This document shows positions 32,859-41,760 of a stretch of 46,048 bases of DNA, in pieces. Position 1 is the stretch's first letter, and each line of letters begins with the position of its first letter. The stretch lies in NCBI RefSeq assembly GCF_013349955.1, contig NZ_JABVXC010000018.1, positions 1 to 46,048 on the forward strand, given 5' to 3'. Below the pieces are notes generated by a model. The model ran no database searches and had not been told where the DNA came from. It saw only the letters and a list, made by a program, of their open reading frames with translations. This DNA comes from Onishia taeanensis (GTDB taxonomy: Bacteria; Pseudomonadota; Gammaproteobacteria; Pseudomonadales; Halomonadaceae). The position numbers were made by a program, and so were the translations under genes.

Positions 32859-32930
32859 ATGGACAAGGAGGTACTGATCGCCGCTCGCGAATTCCTTCGC
32901 CTCGGTCTGGATGATCTCAGTCATCATTTA
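32859..32930 (+). pseudogene. 5' remnant of an unidentified gene
   Basis: ATG at 32859 follows GGGAG by eight bases and opens MDKEVLIAAREFLRLGLDDL, which has normal codon character. The frame then runs into the 3' end of the LysR gene on the other strand and closes at 33017 after 52 codons; that latter part looks like a shadow of LysR. The gene was probably cut by a deletion or insertion. I do not recognise the family. The upstream region is duplicated at the window start. Confidence 0.45.
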
Positions 32931-33844
32931 CCGCCACCCACCCGGCCTAGCAACCAATCAGCAAGCAGCTTGGCTTCGAAGCTAGCATCGCTTGCCTGCC
33001 GTAACGCCAGCCAATAGTGCCGCCCTGTCACCACACTGTCCTGACCTATCCGCTCTAATGAGCCGGCAGAAAGTTTCTCGTCGATCTGGTATGCCGTGCC
33101 TAGGGCAATGCCGTGACCTTGCTCGGCAGCGTCAATCAGCATCGAGTAACTGTTAAAGACACCTTCAGGTACCAGCTCCCCTACCGAGAGCCCCAAGCGT
33201 TCTAACCATTGCCTCCAGTTCACCCAGTTGGGCTCGATACGCTCGAAATCGAGCAGCTTGTGCATCAGCAAGGCCTCCGGTGTCTCCAAGGTGCGGCCAT
33301 GCCGATCCAGGTAGTTCGGTGAAGCAACCGGAAACAGGCACTCCTCGAAAAGCGGCTGGAGATGCCATCCCGGCTGGGGTGGGCTGTCATAGAGCAAAGC
33401 AATGTCGATGTTATCTATAAGCAGATCCTGGCTATGGTCGCTAGTCACCATGCGCAGGTAGAAGGCTTCATCGTGATAGTGCCGACGGAAGGCATTGATA
33501 GCAGGGCTCAACCACAGATGCGACATGGCGGTATTGGCAGAGATGCTGACACCAACTGGTCCGGTCATGGAGGACGCCGACTGGACCGCATCGACTAGAT
33601 AGCTCAATGTCGAATCAACCCGTTGCTGAAGAGCTGCTCCCTGGCGAGTCAGTTCGACGCCACGGCCTGCCCGCCGAAACAACGCCGTCCCTAAATAGTC
33701 CTCCAGTGCGCGCACCTGTTGGCTTACTGCCGCCTGGGACACATGCAGTTCGCGGGCGGCCCGCGAGAAATTCTGCTCTCTGGCAGCGGCTTCGAAAACC
33801 ATCAAGGAATGCAGCGGCGGCAGCTGATGCCGAAAGCTTTTCAT
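32924..33844 (-). CDS. LysR-family transcriptional regulator (GcvA-like)
   Basis: 306 residues. The N-terminal helix-turn-helix is clear (LPPLHSLMVFEAAAREQNFS and the following SRAARELHVSQAAVSQQVRAL), followed by the linker helix and a two-lobed effector domain (about 90-300). The start segment LPPLHSLMVFEAA is typical of GcvA-type LysR members. It is divergent from the M24/DddP-like gene, the classical LysR arrangement, and probably controls it. TTAT-N8-ATAA at 33854-33869 in the shared region is a possible binding site. Confidence 0.92.
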   Translation of the reverse strand: MKSFRHQLPPLHSLMVFEAAAREQNFSRAARELHVSQAAVSQQVRALEDYLGTALFRRAGRGVELTRQGAALQQRVDSTLSYLVDAVQSASSMTGPVGVSISANTAMSHLWLSPAINAFRRHYHDEAFYLRMVTSDHSQDLLIDNIDIALLYDSPPQPGWHLQPLFEECLFPVASPNYLDRHGRTLETPEALLMHKLLDFERIEPNWVNWRQWLERLGLSVGELVPEGVFNSYSMLIDAAEQGHGIALGTAYQIDEKLSAGSLERIGQDSVVTGRHYWLALRQASDASFEAKLLADWLLGRVGGGK

Positions 33845-33869
33845 AATACCAACTTATGATTTTCTATAA
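33842..33869. promoter_or_regulatory. Putative LysR operator in the divergent region
   Basis: Two small dyads overlap: CATAA-N7-TTATG (33842-33858) and TTAT-N8-ATAA (33854-33869), the second fitting the T-N11-A rule of LysR sites. They lie just before the LysR start and about 100 bases from the M24 gene start. Confidence 0.4.
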
Positions 33870-33969
33870 CAATTCCCGCTATACACATAGTAAATCGACA
33901 CTCTTATGATGAAACGACTTAACAAGCCAAAACTCAGCTTATCAATTAACTTCCAGGAGCACGATCACG

Positions 33970-35226
33970 ATGGCCGTCCTCGACTGGCACGCGGCGCGTA
34001 CCGACCTGCAGTCCCTCGACCTTACCGGCGGGGGTAAAGATAGTGATGGTATCGACCTAGTGGCCGTCCGGCGCTACCGCCTGGCCCGGGTACGCGAGCA
34101 GATGCGGCACCTGGACATCAGTGCCTTGATCCTCTCCGATCCGGTTAATATCCGCTACGCTACCGGGGCGCGCAATATGCAGGTCTTCTCGGCGCGCAAC
34201 GCCCCCGCGCGCTACTGCCTAATCACTGAGCACCGTGTCATCCTCTTCGAGTTCGCCGGTTGCCTGCATTTGGCCGATGGCCTGGAAACTATCGATGAAG
34301 TCCGTCCCGGCTTCACCGCGAGCTTTGTCGCGGCTGGCCCCGATATCGCGGCCCGTGAGCGTGAATGGGCCAGTCAGATGCAGGCATTGGTCATCGAGCA
34401 GGCGGGACCGAGAGCAAGGGTCGGAATGGAGCGCATGAACGCGGGTACGGCCATTGCCATGGCTGAGCTAGGAATGACCATCGTTGACGCCCAGCAACCC
34501 GTCGAACTGGCTCGCTGCATCAAGTCACCCGAGGAAGTGAAGTGCGCCGTCGCCTCGCTTCGAGCAACAGAAGATGGCGTGGCCAAGCTGCGCGAGGCCA
34601 TCCGCCCAGGCATCACAGAAAACGCTTTGTGGGCGGTATTACACCAGGCCATAATCGAACGAGGCGGTGATTATTGCGAGACCCGGCTACTCAACTCAGG
34701 ACAACGTACCAACCCCTGGTTCCAGGAAAGCGGCAACAAACCCTTGGCCGCCAACGAACTGGTCGCGCTGGATACTGACGTAATCGGTTGCCATGGCTAC
34801 TTCTCAGACTTCTCGCGCACCTTCCACGTTGGTCCCGATCACCCCAGTGCCGCCCAGCGGGAGCTGTACCGTTTGGCTCATGAGCAGCTACATCACAACA
34901 TGGCCATCATCAAGCCGGGCATGAGCTTTCGTGACTACGCTGAGCGCGCTTGGGACATTCCATCGCGCTTCCATGCCAACCGCTACTATCTCTCTGCTCA
35001 TGGGGTCGGCATGAGTGGCGAATACCCTTACCTCTACCACATCGCCGATTTCCCGGATGCGGGCTACGACGGCGTGATCCTGCCCGGCATGACACTCTGC
35101 GTGGAAAGCTACCTTGGCGCCGAGGGCGGCAGCGAGGGTGTGAAGCTTGAAGAGCAATTGCTAGTGACCGAGACAGGTACTCGGCTGCTCTCACGCTTCC
35201 CCTTCGAAGAATCGCTGCTGGCCTGA
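33970..35226 (+). CDS. M24-family metalloprotein, DddP-like
   Basis: 418 residues. Creatinase/aminopeptidase fold with the two-metal ligand set D268, D270, D280 (ALDTDVIGCHGYFSDFSR), H344 (SAHGVGMSGEYP), E379 (LCVESYLG) and E394 (VKLEEQ). The N-terminal half (ALILSDPVNIRYATGARNMQ, later TNPWFQESG) is closer to DddP, the DMSP lyase of marine bacteria, than to ordinary Xaa-Pro peptidases. However, the residue at the place of the proposed catalytic Asp of DddP (six after the His ligand) is Gly350, so lyase activity is uncertain. It is divergent from a LysR gene. A Shine-Dalgarno sequence CAGGAG precedes the ATG. Confidence 0.82.
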   Translation: MAVLDWHAARTDLQSLDLTGGGKDSDGIDLVAVRRYRLARVREQMRHLDISALILSDPVNIRYATGARNMQVFSARNAPARYCLITEHRVILFEFAGCLHLADGLETIDEVRPGFTASFVAAGPDIAAREREWASQMQALVIEQAGPRARVGMERMNAGTAIAMAELGMTIVDAQQPVELARCIKSPEEVKCAVASLRATEDGVAKLREAIRPGITENALWAVLHQAIIERGGDYCETRLLNSGQRTNPWFQESGNKPLAANELVALDTDVIGCHGYFSDFSRTFHVGPDHPSAAQRELYRLAHEQLHHNMAIIKPGMSFRDYAERAWDIPSRFHANRYYLSAHGVGMSGEYPYLYHIADFPDAGYDGVILPGMTLCVESYLGAEGGSEGVKLEEQLLVTETGTRLLSRFPFEESLLA

Positions 35227-35545
35227 TCAACAGCTTTTCACCCAATCATTGGAGGGTCTATGACAACGACGACATTCATGGCGCAACGCCTCACGGCTGG
35301 CGGCACAGCGGGCAACGCTGGATGAGATCAGGAGTAGTAAGCCATGTCTACCCCCACCGTGGCGATGAGCGGTATGCGTCCTGAGTCGCCTCCCAAATAT
35401 CCACCTTTTGTTGAAGGCCCAGCCAGAACTGCACAGTATTGCCAAACACACGAGAGAGCATCAGCGCAGTATCGGCTGTCACTGCTCTCTTATGGCAAGC
35501 GAGCGTTCCGGAACAGTGCCTGCTGGGCATGGAGAGCAATGCCAG
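35227..35545. other. Region with two gene remnants
   Basis: A 21-codon frame at 35260-35325 has GGAGGG just upstream (MTTTTFMAQRL) and may be the cut start of a gene once following the M24 gene. The rest carries the HigA remnant on the minus strand. No intact gene is present. Confidence 0.4.
35348..35491 (-). pseudogene. C-terminal remnant of a HigA-family antitoxin
   Basis: KRAVTADTALMLSRVFGNTV followed by QFWLGLQQKVDIWEATQDAY is the typical C-terminal half of HigA-type antitoxins. The N-terminal helix-turn-helix part is absent; upstream codons in frame do not continue the family pattern. No toxin gene (HigB) is visible. It is the remains of a toxin-antitoxin locus. Confidence 0.65.
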
Positions 35546-36748
35546 CTAGAGGGTAATGAGTACGCCGCCACTGGCAAGGATTCCTACCACCACCCAAGCG
35601 GGCAGTTTCCAGACACTAAGCAGGAGAAAGCCGGTCAACGCCAGGGCGAACTCTCGAGGGCCAAGAACGGCGCTGGTCCAGACCGGCTGATAGAGAGCGG
35701 CGCCGAGAATGCCCACGACGGCCGCATTGGCACCGCGCATGAGTGCCTGCACGCTGTTCCAGCGGCGGAATCGGTTCCAGTGCGGCAGCACCGCTACCAG
35801 CAGCAACATTCCGGGTAGGAAAATCATCAACAACGCCAGGGCGGCACCGAAAAAGCTGCCGCCTGACGGCGGCATCACCGCGCCCAAATAAGAAGCAAAG
35901 GTGAACAGCGGGCCCGGCACTGCCTGAGCGGCACCATAGCCTGTCAAGAACTCATCCGCAGTCACCCAGCCGGACTGCACCACCTCGGCTTCCAGTAACG
36001 GCAGTACGACGTGCCCACCCCCGAAGACCAGGGCACCGGTGCGATAGAAGGCGTCCATGAGCGCCAGGGTTGTGGAGGGGATGGCCCAAGCCAGCAGCGG
36101 CAGGCCCACCAGCAGAACAGCGAAAGCCAGCCCCGCTAGGTGGCCAGCACGTGTCGAGACAGGCCACGACAGGTCGTCGTGAACCTCAGCCTCGGCATGG
36201 GGCCGGCACAGCGCCATCCCCGCCAGAGCGCCGATCACGATAGCGGCTATCTGGCCCAGTGACCCGCTGACCAGCACCACAGTGAACACTGCAAGCAGAG
36301 CGATGCCAGCGCGGCGCCTGTCAGGGCATAGATTGCGCGCCATCCCCCAAACGGCGTGGGCAACGATGGCCACCGCTGTCACCTTGAGGCCATGAATGAT
36401 GCCCTGACTAACGGGTCCGTCGAGGATGGCTGCACTGATGCCGAACAGCACCAATACAATAGCTGAAGGCAGAGTGAAAGCCGTCCAGGCCGCCACTGCT
36501 CCCCAAGGGCCGGCACGCATCAGCCCCAAGGCGAAGCCCACTTGGCTGCTGGCCGGTCCCGGCAGGAACTGGCACAACGCGACGACGTCAGCATAGGCCT
36601 GTTCGGACAGCCAACGCCGCCGCGCCACGAATTCAGTACGAAAGTAGCCAAGGTGGGCGATGGGACCACCGAAGGCGGTCAAGCCCAGCACCAGAAAGGC
36701 ACTGAAAACTTCTCTAACATATCCAACAGAGCGGGGAGTATCGCTCAT
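35546..36748 (-). CDS. chrA: Chromate transporter, ChrA family
   Basis: 400 residues with about ten to twelve transmembrane helices in two homologous halves, each starting with the family motif: FLVLGLTAFGGPIAHLGYF near residue 17 and FYRTGALVFGGGHVVLPLL near residue 235. VALCQFLPGPASSQVGFALG and GYGAAQAVPGPLFTFASYLG are the matching second motifs. ChrA proteins export chromate from the cytoplasm with the proton motive force; some family members take other substrates. The gene stands alone with no chrB regulator. Confidence 0.92.
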   Translation of the reverse strand: MSDTPRSVGYVREVFSAFLVLGLTAFGGPIAHLGYFRTEFVARRRWLSEQAYADVVALCQFLPGPASSQVGFALGLMRAGPWGAVAAWTAFTLPSAIVLVLFGISAAILDGPVSQGIIHGLKVTAVAIVAHAVWGMARNLCPDRRRAGIALLAVFTVVLVSGSLGQIAAIVIGALAGMALCRPHAEAEVHDDLSWPVSTRAGHLAGLAFAVLLVGLPLLAWAIPSTTLALMDAFYRTGALVFGGGHVVLPLLEAEVVQSGWVTADEFLTGYGAAQAVPGPLFTFASYLGAVMPPSGGSFFGAALALLMIFLPGMLLLVAVLPHWNRFRRWNSVQALMRGANAAVVGILGAALYQPVWTSAVLGPREFALALTGFLLLSVWKLPAWVVVGILASGGVLITL

Positions 36749-37235
36749 CGCTCAGGTTCCTTGTCATTTTTGCTTGGATTCAGTAGCACAATTCTCTTCC
36801 TTCACGACTTCATCGGTAAGGGCCAGCAGCTTCCGCTTGGGCACAGCCAACCTTCCCGACCAAGATCAGTTGGACGGCATAGCCTGAGGTGGGTGATTTG
36901 CTGGCACTGTTCCCGCGCACCGAGTCGCATGCAGCATTGAGCAGTGGGGCTCAGGTTCAGTCGATAGCCGTGGGAATGGTCAGCACCAGGCTAGTATTAT
37001 CAACACCAGTATCGCCACTTCATGTTACACCTGTGTTGATAGGCTTCGACTTCGTCACTGGTCGAGTAGTACGTTTTTTACTGACCCGGTTTTACTGACC
37101 CTGTTTTACTGACTCTCCTCGGCTATCGCGCCCGACGCCTCGAGGAAGGTTATCCAAAGGCTATTTGAACACTAGCCAAAGACTATCAGAGTGGAAAACG
37201 GCGGGATTACCCGTCGCCTTACAGGGGGCATCACC
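36749..37235. other. Gene-free stretch with a dyad and short tandem repeats
   Basis: A 9-base inverted repeat TATCAACAC/GTGTTGATA lies at 36998-37041 with a 26-base centre. Three 14-base units of TTTTACTGACYCKS lie at 37076-37117. No believable gene is present; promoters for the two divergent neighbours must be here. Confidence 0.5.
37076..37117. repeat. 14-bp tandem repeat, three copies
   Basis: Units start at 37076, 37090 and 37104 and share TTTTACTGAC, with one to three changes in the last four bases. Confidence 0.8.
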
Positions 37236-38060
37236 TTGACCGAGATGCTCCTGCGCCATGAACCGCTGATCAGAGCGGGTGCCTTCGCCTGCATGCTGTT
37301 GACAGTGGCTCTATGGGAGGTCATTGCCACACGACGTCCCCAGCGCATTCATCGCCGCCTCCGCTGGCCAAGCAACCTGGCCATTGTGGCTCTCGGTACC
37401 TTGGTGGTGCGTCTGGTTTTCCCGCTCGCCGCCGTGGGGGCCGCCCTGCTGGCCACCGAACGGGGCTGGGGCCTCTTCAATCTGGTGTCGGTCCCAATAT
37501 GGCTGACCGTGATCGTCTGCGTGATCATGTTGGACGTAGCTATCTACTTCCAGCACCGCCTCTTCCATGCCGTTCCTTGGCTGTGGCGGTTGCATCGAAT
37601 GCATCATGCGGACCTGGAGTTCGATGTCACCACGGGTCTGCGCTTCCACCCCCTTGAGATCCTGATCTCGATGGGCATCAAGCTTGCCGTGGTGACCCTG
37701 CTCGGCGCGCCGGCGCTGGCCGTACTGATCTTTGAGGTGTTGCTCAACGCCACCTCGATGTTCAACCACGGCAATATCCGCCTACCCACCAGAGTTGGCC
37801 ATTGGCTACGCCTGGTCGTGGTGACACCCGACATGCACCGCGTCCACCACTCCATTGTTCGCCAGGAAACCGACAGCAACTTCAGCTTCAACCTGCCCTG
37901 GTGGGATCGACTGTTCGGCACTTACCGAGACCAGCCTGCGGCCGGCCATCTCGGCATGACAATCGGCATAAAGGCATTTAGATCAGCACATGACCTGCGA
38001 CTGGACCGCATGTTGCTTCAGCCCCTTGTGAAAGAAAATGGGGCGAATGGCCGTGGCTGA
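37236..38060 (+). CDS. Sterol desaturase / fatty acid hydroxylase-family membrane protein
   Basis: 274 residues with about four to five transmembrane helices and the three-part histidine signature of di-iron membrane hydroxylases: HRLFH, HRMHH and HRVHHS (HRLFHAVPWLWRLHRMHH spans the first two). These enzymes hydroxylate or desaturate lipids using O2; the substrate is unknown. The start is uncertain: TTG at 37236 is preceded by GGGGG at good spacing, ATG 37245 is a little too far from it, and GTG 37191 has none. The gene ends directly against an IS5 remnant on the opposite strand. Confidence 0.85.
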   Translation: MTEMLLRHEPLIRAGAFACMLLTVALWEVIATRRPQRIHRRLRWPSNLAIVALGTLVVRLVFPLAAVGAALLATERGWGLFNLVSVPIWLTVIVCVIMLDVAIYFQHRLFHAVPWLWRLHRMHHADLEFDVTTGLRFHPLEILISMGIKLAVVTLLGAPALAVLIFEVLLNATSMFNHGNIRLPTRVGHWLRLVVVTPDMHRVHHSIVRQETDSNFSFNLPWWDRLFGTYRDQPAAGHLGMTIGIKAFRSAHDLRLDRMLLQPLVKENGANGRG

Positions 38061-38222
38061 TTAGCCTCTGTTTGACAAGACGACACGCAAGGAGCGGTCA
38101 AGCAAGCAATGCATATCATTGTCCTGAAACTTGCTGGGCACTTTTTCGTAACGAGTGCGAACCTAGCGCAGCTCCTTGATTCAGCCAAAAAAACACTCAA
38201 TTATATCAGCGACTTGTGACCT
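38061..38222 (-). pseudogene. Remnant of an IS5-family transposase (C-terminus)
   Basis: One frame reads ADIIECFFG, stop, IKELR, stop, VRTRYEKVPSKFQ and closes with TAA at 38061-38063. ERFF-x3-K-x-R-R-x-ATRYEK is the well-known C-terminal signature of IS5-group transposases, here interrupted by TGA and TAG. Nothing else of the element or its ends was found. It abuts the hydroxylase stop codon. Confidence 0.65.
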
Positions 38223-38372
38223 TCCCGCGGAAACCTTGAGTCTTTTTACAGCCTTCATCCCGATGATATTTATCACCCCCTTCAGGACCTTGATATATTG
38301 GAAAGTGAAAGTAGGTAAAACTACCACCTATTTGCAGATACCTTCCCATCAACAACTAAATTAAAAATAATT

Positions 38373-38408
38373 AAGATAAAAAAAAGGGGCAGCACAAAGC
38401 CACCCCTT
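38373..38408 (-). terminator. Intrinsic terminator of the sugar transferase gene
   Basis: On the minus strand AGGGGTGGC pairs with GCTGCCCCT (nine pairs with two G-U) and is followed by eight Ts. It lies about 30 bases beyond the stop codon. Confidence 0.85.
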
Positions 38409-38438
38409 CTTGAAACATCGAAAAGATAATTGACTTTA

Positions 38439-39719
38439 CTATCTAGCACCATTACCGGTAAACACCGTCTTGACAGTCTTGAATAGCACCAACACATCAA
38501 GCCATAGCGAGAAGTGCTTGATATAGTAAAAGTCATATTGCAGCTTCGTTGTCATGCCATCGATCTCCGCCGCATAGCCCTGCTCGACCTGAGCCCAGCC
38601 GGAAATGCCCGGCCGGACGACATGGCGGTACCGGAAGAAAGGCACATCGCGCTCATACCACTCGGATAGCTGCATCGATTCTGGGCGAGGGCCAATAAAG
38701 CTCATCTCACCTTTCAACACATTGAACAACTGAGGGAGCTCATCAAGGCGGTACTTGCGGATCACCTTGCCAACCCGGGTGATGCGGGGGTCGTCATCAC
38801 CATCGGTGAAGCCCTTGCCCTCTCGATCGATATACATGCTGCGAAACTTGTAGACCTTGAACGGAACACCGCGGTAACCCATGCGCTCCTGAAGAAACAG
38901 CGCGGGACCGGGACTATCTTTCCTTATCGCCAAGGCCGTAAGCAGCATGATGGGAGCAAGAACGGGTAGCAGCAGCAACGCCCCCAGCAAATCAGCACAA
39001 CGCTTCAAGCCGGCGTACATGGCAGATGGCAGCAAAGAGCCAAATTCATTCTCCGAAAGATGGTCGACCCGGACACGACCGGTGATGGACTCCTGCATCT
39101 GGCGGACGTGATAAACCGGAATTCTGCACAGGGTGCATTGCGCTAGAAACTTCTCCCATTCGGCCCCCAGGTCCTCGCTTCTCAGATCCGCCACGACAGC
39201 ATCATAGCGGGTGCCATCCGGTTCTGGAGTACATAGCTGGCGCAGCTCTATCCTCGCTGTGGGCTTCAATTGCAGGGCATTCCCTACAGGTACCACCGCG
39301 ATTTTCATACGGCGGTAGCGCCTACCGATGAAGTAACCGGCAAAGAACCACAGCAGCGAAGCCAGATACCCCGTAAACAGTACTTGGCGTGTGTACTCTT
39401 CCCTGGTGAAGAAGAGGATGGCCACCACCACGAGAAAGGCCAAGCTGACAGTGGGCAAAATATAAGCGGCCACCTGCACGCCGGGAAAGCGGGCAAACCG
39501 CCGCAAGCACAGGGTAATAGCCACAAAGGCCAAGCCGAGCGCCACGATGGTGTTGAAGCGATAATCCGGCATGGTTTGCCAGAACCCCCAGCCCCAACGC
39601 TCTAGAGCAGGCAGCACAATCACCAGCGGTAGCCCGACCAATACCTGGAAAGGCAGGCCCAGCAGGAGTTGCTCATACCACCGGGAGTGGCGACGTTCGT
39701 ATGGGTATGTCACATCCAT
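38439..39719 (-). CDS. Undecaprenyl-phosphate sugar phosphotransferase (WbaP/WcaJ type)
   Basis: 426 residues from the chosen start. Four predicted transmembrane helices lie in the N-terminal ~125 residues, then a CoA-binding-like domain, a fifth helix (LLGALLLLPVLAPIMLLTAL) and the catalytic domain with KDSPGPALFLQERMG, KVYKFRSM, KYRLDELPQLFNVLKGEMS and FIGPRPE, ending RPGISGWAQVEQGY and LDVLVLFKTVKTVFTG. The enzyme transfers a sugar-1-phosphate to undecaprenyl phosphate, the first step of capsule or exopolysaccharide units. ATG 39719 is chosen because the protein then begins shortly before the first helix; 39740 and 39791 are possible. No other EPS genes are adjacent except ugd at the window end. 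Confidence 0.88.
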   Translation of the reverse strand: MDVTYPYERRHSRWYEQLLLGLPFQVLVGLPLVIVLPALERWGWGFWQTMPDYRFNTIVALGLAFVAITLCLRRFARFPGVQVAAYILPTVSLAFLVVVAILFFTREEYTRQVLFTGYLASLLWFFAGYFIGRRYRRMKIAVVPVGNALQLKPTARIELRQLCTPEPDGTRYDAVVADLRSEDLGAEWEKFLAQCTLCRIPVYHVRQMQESITGRVRVDHLSENEFGSLLPSAMYAGLKRCADLLGALLLLPVLAPIMLLTALAIRKDSPGPALFLQERMGYRGVPFKVYKFRSMYIDREGKGFTDGDDDPRITRVGKVIRKYRLDELPQLFNVLKGEMSFIGPRPESMQLSEWYERDVPFFRYRHVVRPGISGWAQVEQGYAAEIDGMTTKLQYDFYYIKHFSLWLDVLVLFKTVKTVFTGNGAR

Positions 39720-39900
39720 GCCTTTATTGGTTCTCCGCATCTTATCGTACAGTACACTAGGACCACGCCCCTGACGCGCTCTGAAACCCATCCGAAAAAT
39801 GGTATCTGCCGCATTCCGCTTCGTGTTAGCGCTTCAACTTAGCGCCCCATTGTACACAGCCGATGGGACGAGCTTCACTTCGGCCGTTGCAGAGGCCCTC

Positions 39901-41637
39901 TTAAAAAGGAAAGACGATGGGGGTCAATACGAGCACGGCTGCCGAGTAGGCAACGCTGACCGGGGCACCAATACGTAGAAAGTCGTTCAGACTATACCGC
40001 CCCGGCGAGTAGACCATCAGATGGGTCTGATACCCATAGGGAATCAAGAAGCAGGCACTGGCCCCATAGGCGACAGCCATGATGAAGGGCATGGGGTCGG
40101 CGCCCAAGGCCTGAGCGGTAGCCCAAGCGACCGGAAAACCTAAGGCCGCAGCGGCATTGTTGGTCACCGTTTCGGTCAGTAGCAGCGTCAGGAGATAGCA
40201 GCCGATAAATGCGCCATACACGCCGTGACCATTGAACATTGCCTGCATGCCATCGGCCAGCAGTTCTGCCGCGCCGGATGTCTCCAGTCCTTGAGCAATA
40301 GCCAGTGCCGAGCCGATGATCATCCAAAGCTCAAAGGGGAAGCGTCGACGCAACTCTGAAGGGCTCAGCACACGCCCAAGCAACAATCCCCCCATCAACA
40401 ACAGCAAACCATGAAACAAGGGCAAAAGCTCAAGGGCCGACAGCCCAATCACGCCCGCAAACCCTGCCAGGGTCAAGCCACTTTCCCAGGTACTCAGGCG
40501 TGGCCGGGTGGGGCTGCCGCTCAGCAAGTGAAAGTTGCGATCCAGGTTACGATGCTGATGAAAGTCGCTCCCTACCGCCATCAATAGACAGTCGCCCACT
40601 CGCAGCGGAATTTGCCCCAACTGGCCTTCCAAGCGTTTACCCCCACGACGAATGCCCACCACCCCCGCATTGAACATGCTGCGAAAATCGACTTCCTGCA
40701 ACGTCCGTCCCGACAGCTCCGATTCATGCGAGACCACGACTTCCATCAGGTTGGTGGCCAGCAGGTCATCGGCGTGGTGCCCAAACAGCTTGAGCCCCGG
40801 GAAACGCTGGAGCGCTTGCACTTTGCTCACCGCGCCGGTGAATACCAGCGTGTCGTCTGCATGCAGCACTTCTTCCGGCCCCACGGGAGTGATCAGCCGC
40901 CCTTCTCGCTCAATCTCGAGCAGATAGAGGCCATCCAGGCTGCGCAAACCATTGGCTTCTATGCTCTTGCCAACCAACTCGGAGCTTCGCTCGAGGTCGG
41001 CCGCCAGGAAATAGGAAAGCTTATCTTCAGCTTCCTCCGGGTGATGATGCGGCAATGTTGCTGCTCGCCATACCAACACCACAAAAGTCAGCAGCGCCAC
41101 GGGCACACCCACCAGGCTGAACTGAAACATACCAAGTTCGATGCCTGCGCTGCCCATCGCGAAAGAATTGACCACCAGGTTGGTCGAGGTCCCAACCAGA
41201 GTAGTCATCCCACCTAGGATGGAAGCATAGGAAAGCGGGATCAGCAGCCGAGACGGGGCAATACGGTCTTGCCGTGAAATCGTACTCAGGAAACTCGCGA
41301 CCACGGCCGTATTATTGAGAAAAGCCGAAAGAACAGCACTGACGCCCATCAACTTCACGACCGCCTTATCAGGACGCCTTTGCAGAAGGTGCTGTGACAC
41401 CCAGTCAAGCAACGGCGAGCGCTCCAAGGCTAATGACACAAGCAGCAGCAACAGCAAGGTGGCCAAGGCCGGGTTGGTGTATTGCTGAAGAAGCACAGTG
41501 GTATCCACCAGTCCACAGACTAAGTAGCCAGCGGCCATGGTGACGAAGGCGATGGCAGGCCGCACCAAACCCGACACCAGCAAGGCCAACAGGCCGGCCA
41601 AGGAAAGCAGTACCAACCAAGCTGTCATCCGATTCAT
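39901..41637 (-). CDS. SLC13-family anion permease with TrkA-C domains
   Basis: 578 residues. Two membrane bundles (about residues 1-190 and 400-578) flank a soluble part (about 205-385) holding two TrkA-C domains (SELVGKSIEANGLRSLDGL and SELSGRTLQEVDFRSMFNAG). The membrane parts carry LNNTAVVASFL and ASILGGMTTLVGTSTNLVVN, then later TETVTNNAAAALGFPVAW, typical of divalent-anion:sodium symporters. Its position divergent from cysD/cysNC suggests sulfate as substrate (inference). Starts at 41637 or 41628 are possible. Confidence 0.9.
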   Translation of the reverse strand: MNRMTAWLVLLSLAGLLALLVSGLVRPAIAFVTMAAGYLVCGLVDTTVLLQQYTNPALATLLLLLLVSLALERSPLLDWVSQHLLQRRPDKAVVKLMGVSAVLSAFLNNTAVVASFLSTISRQDRIAPSRLLIPLSYASILGGMTTLVGTSTNLVVNSFAMGSAGIELGMFQFSLVGVPVALLTFVVLVWRAATLPHHHPEEAEDKLSYFLAADLERSSELVGKSIEANGLRSLDGLYLLEIEREGRLITPVGPEEVLHADDTLVFTGAVSKVQALQRFPGLKLFGHHADDLLATNLMEVVVSHESELSGRTLQEVDFRSMFNAGVVGIRRGGKRLEGQLGQIPLRVGDCLLMAVGSDFHQHRNLDRNFHLLSGSPTRPRLSTWESGLTLAGFAGVIGLSALELLPLFHGLLLLMGGLLLGRVLSPSELRRRFPFELWMIIGSALAIAQGLETSGAAELLADGMQAMFNGHGVYGAFIGCYLLTLLLTETVTNNAAAALGFPVAWATAQALGADPMPFIMAVAYGASACFLIPYGYQTHLMVYSPGRYSLNDFLRIGAPVSVAYSAAVLVLTPIVFPF

Positions 41638-41760
41638 CCTTGAAGGCTGCAGAAAACTTGTGGGAGTTTACGGGGCCTTTTATGATGATGTCGAACAGGC
41701 ATGCACCCGCAGTGCGGAAGCCAAATTTTTTCTCTTTAATTTCAGTGCATTGAAAACACA

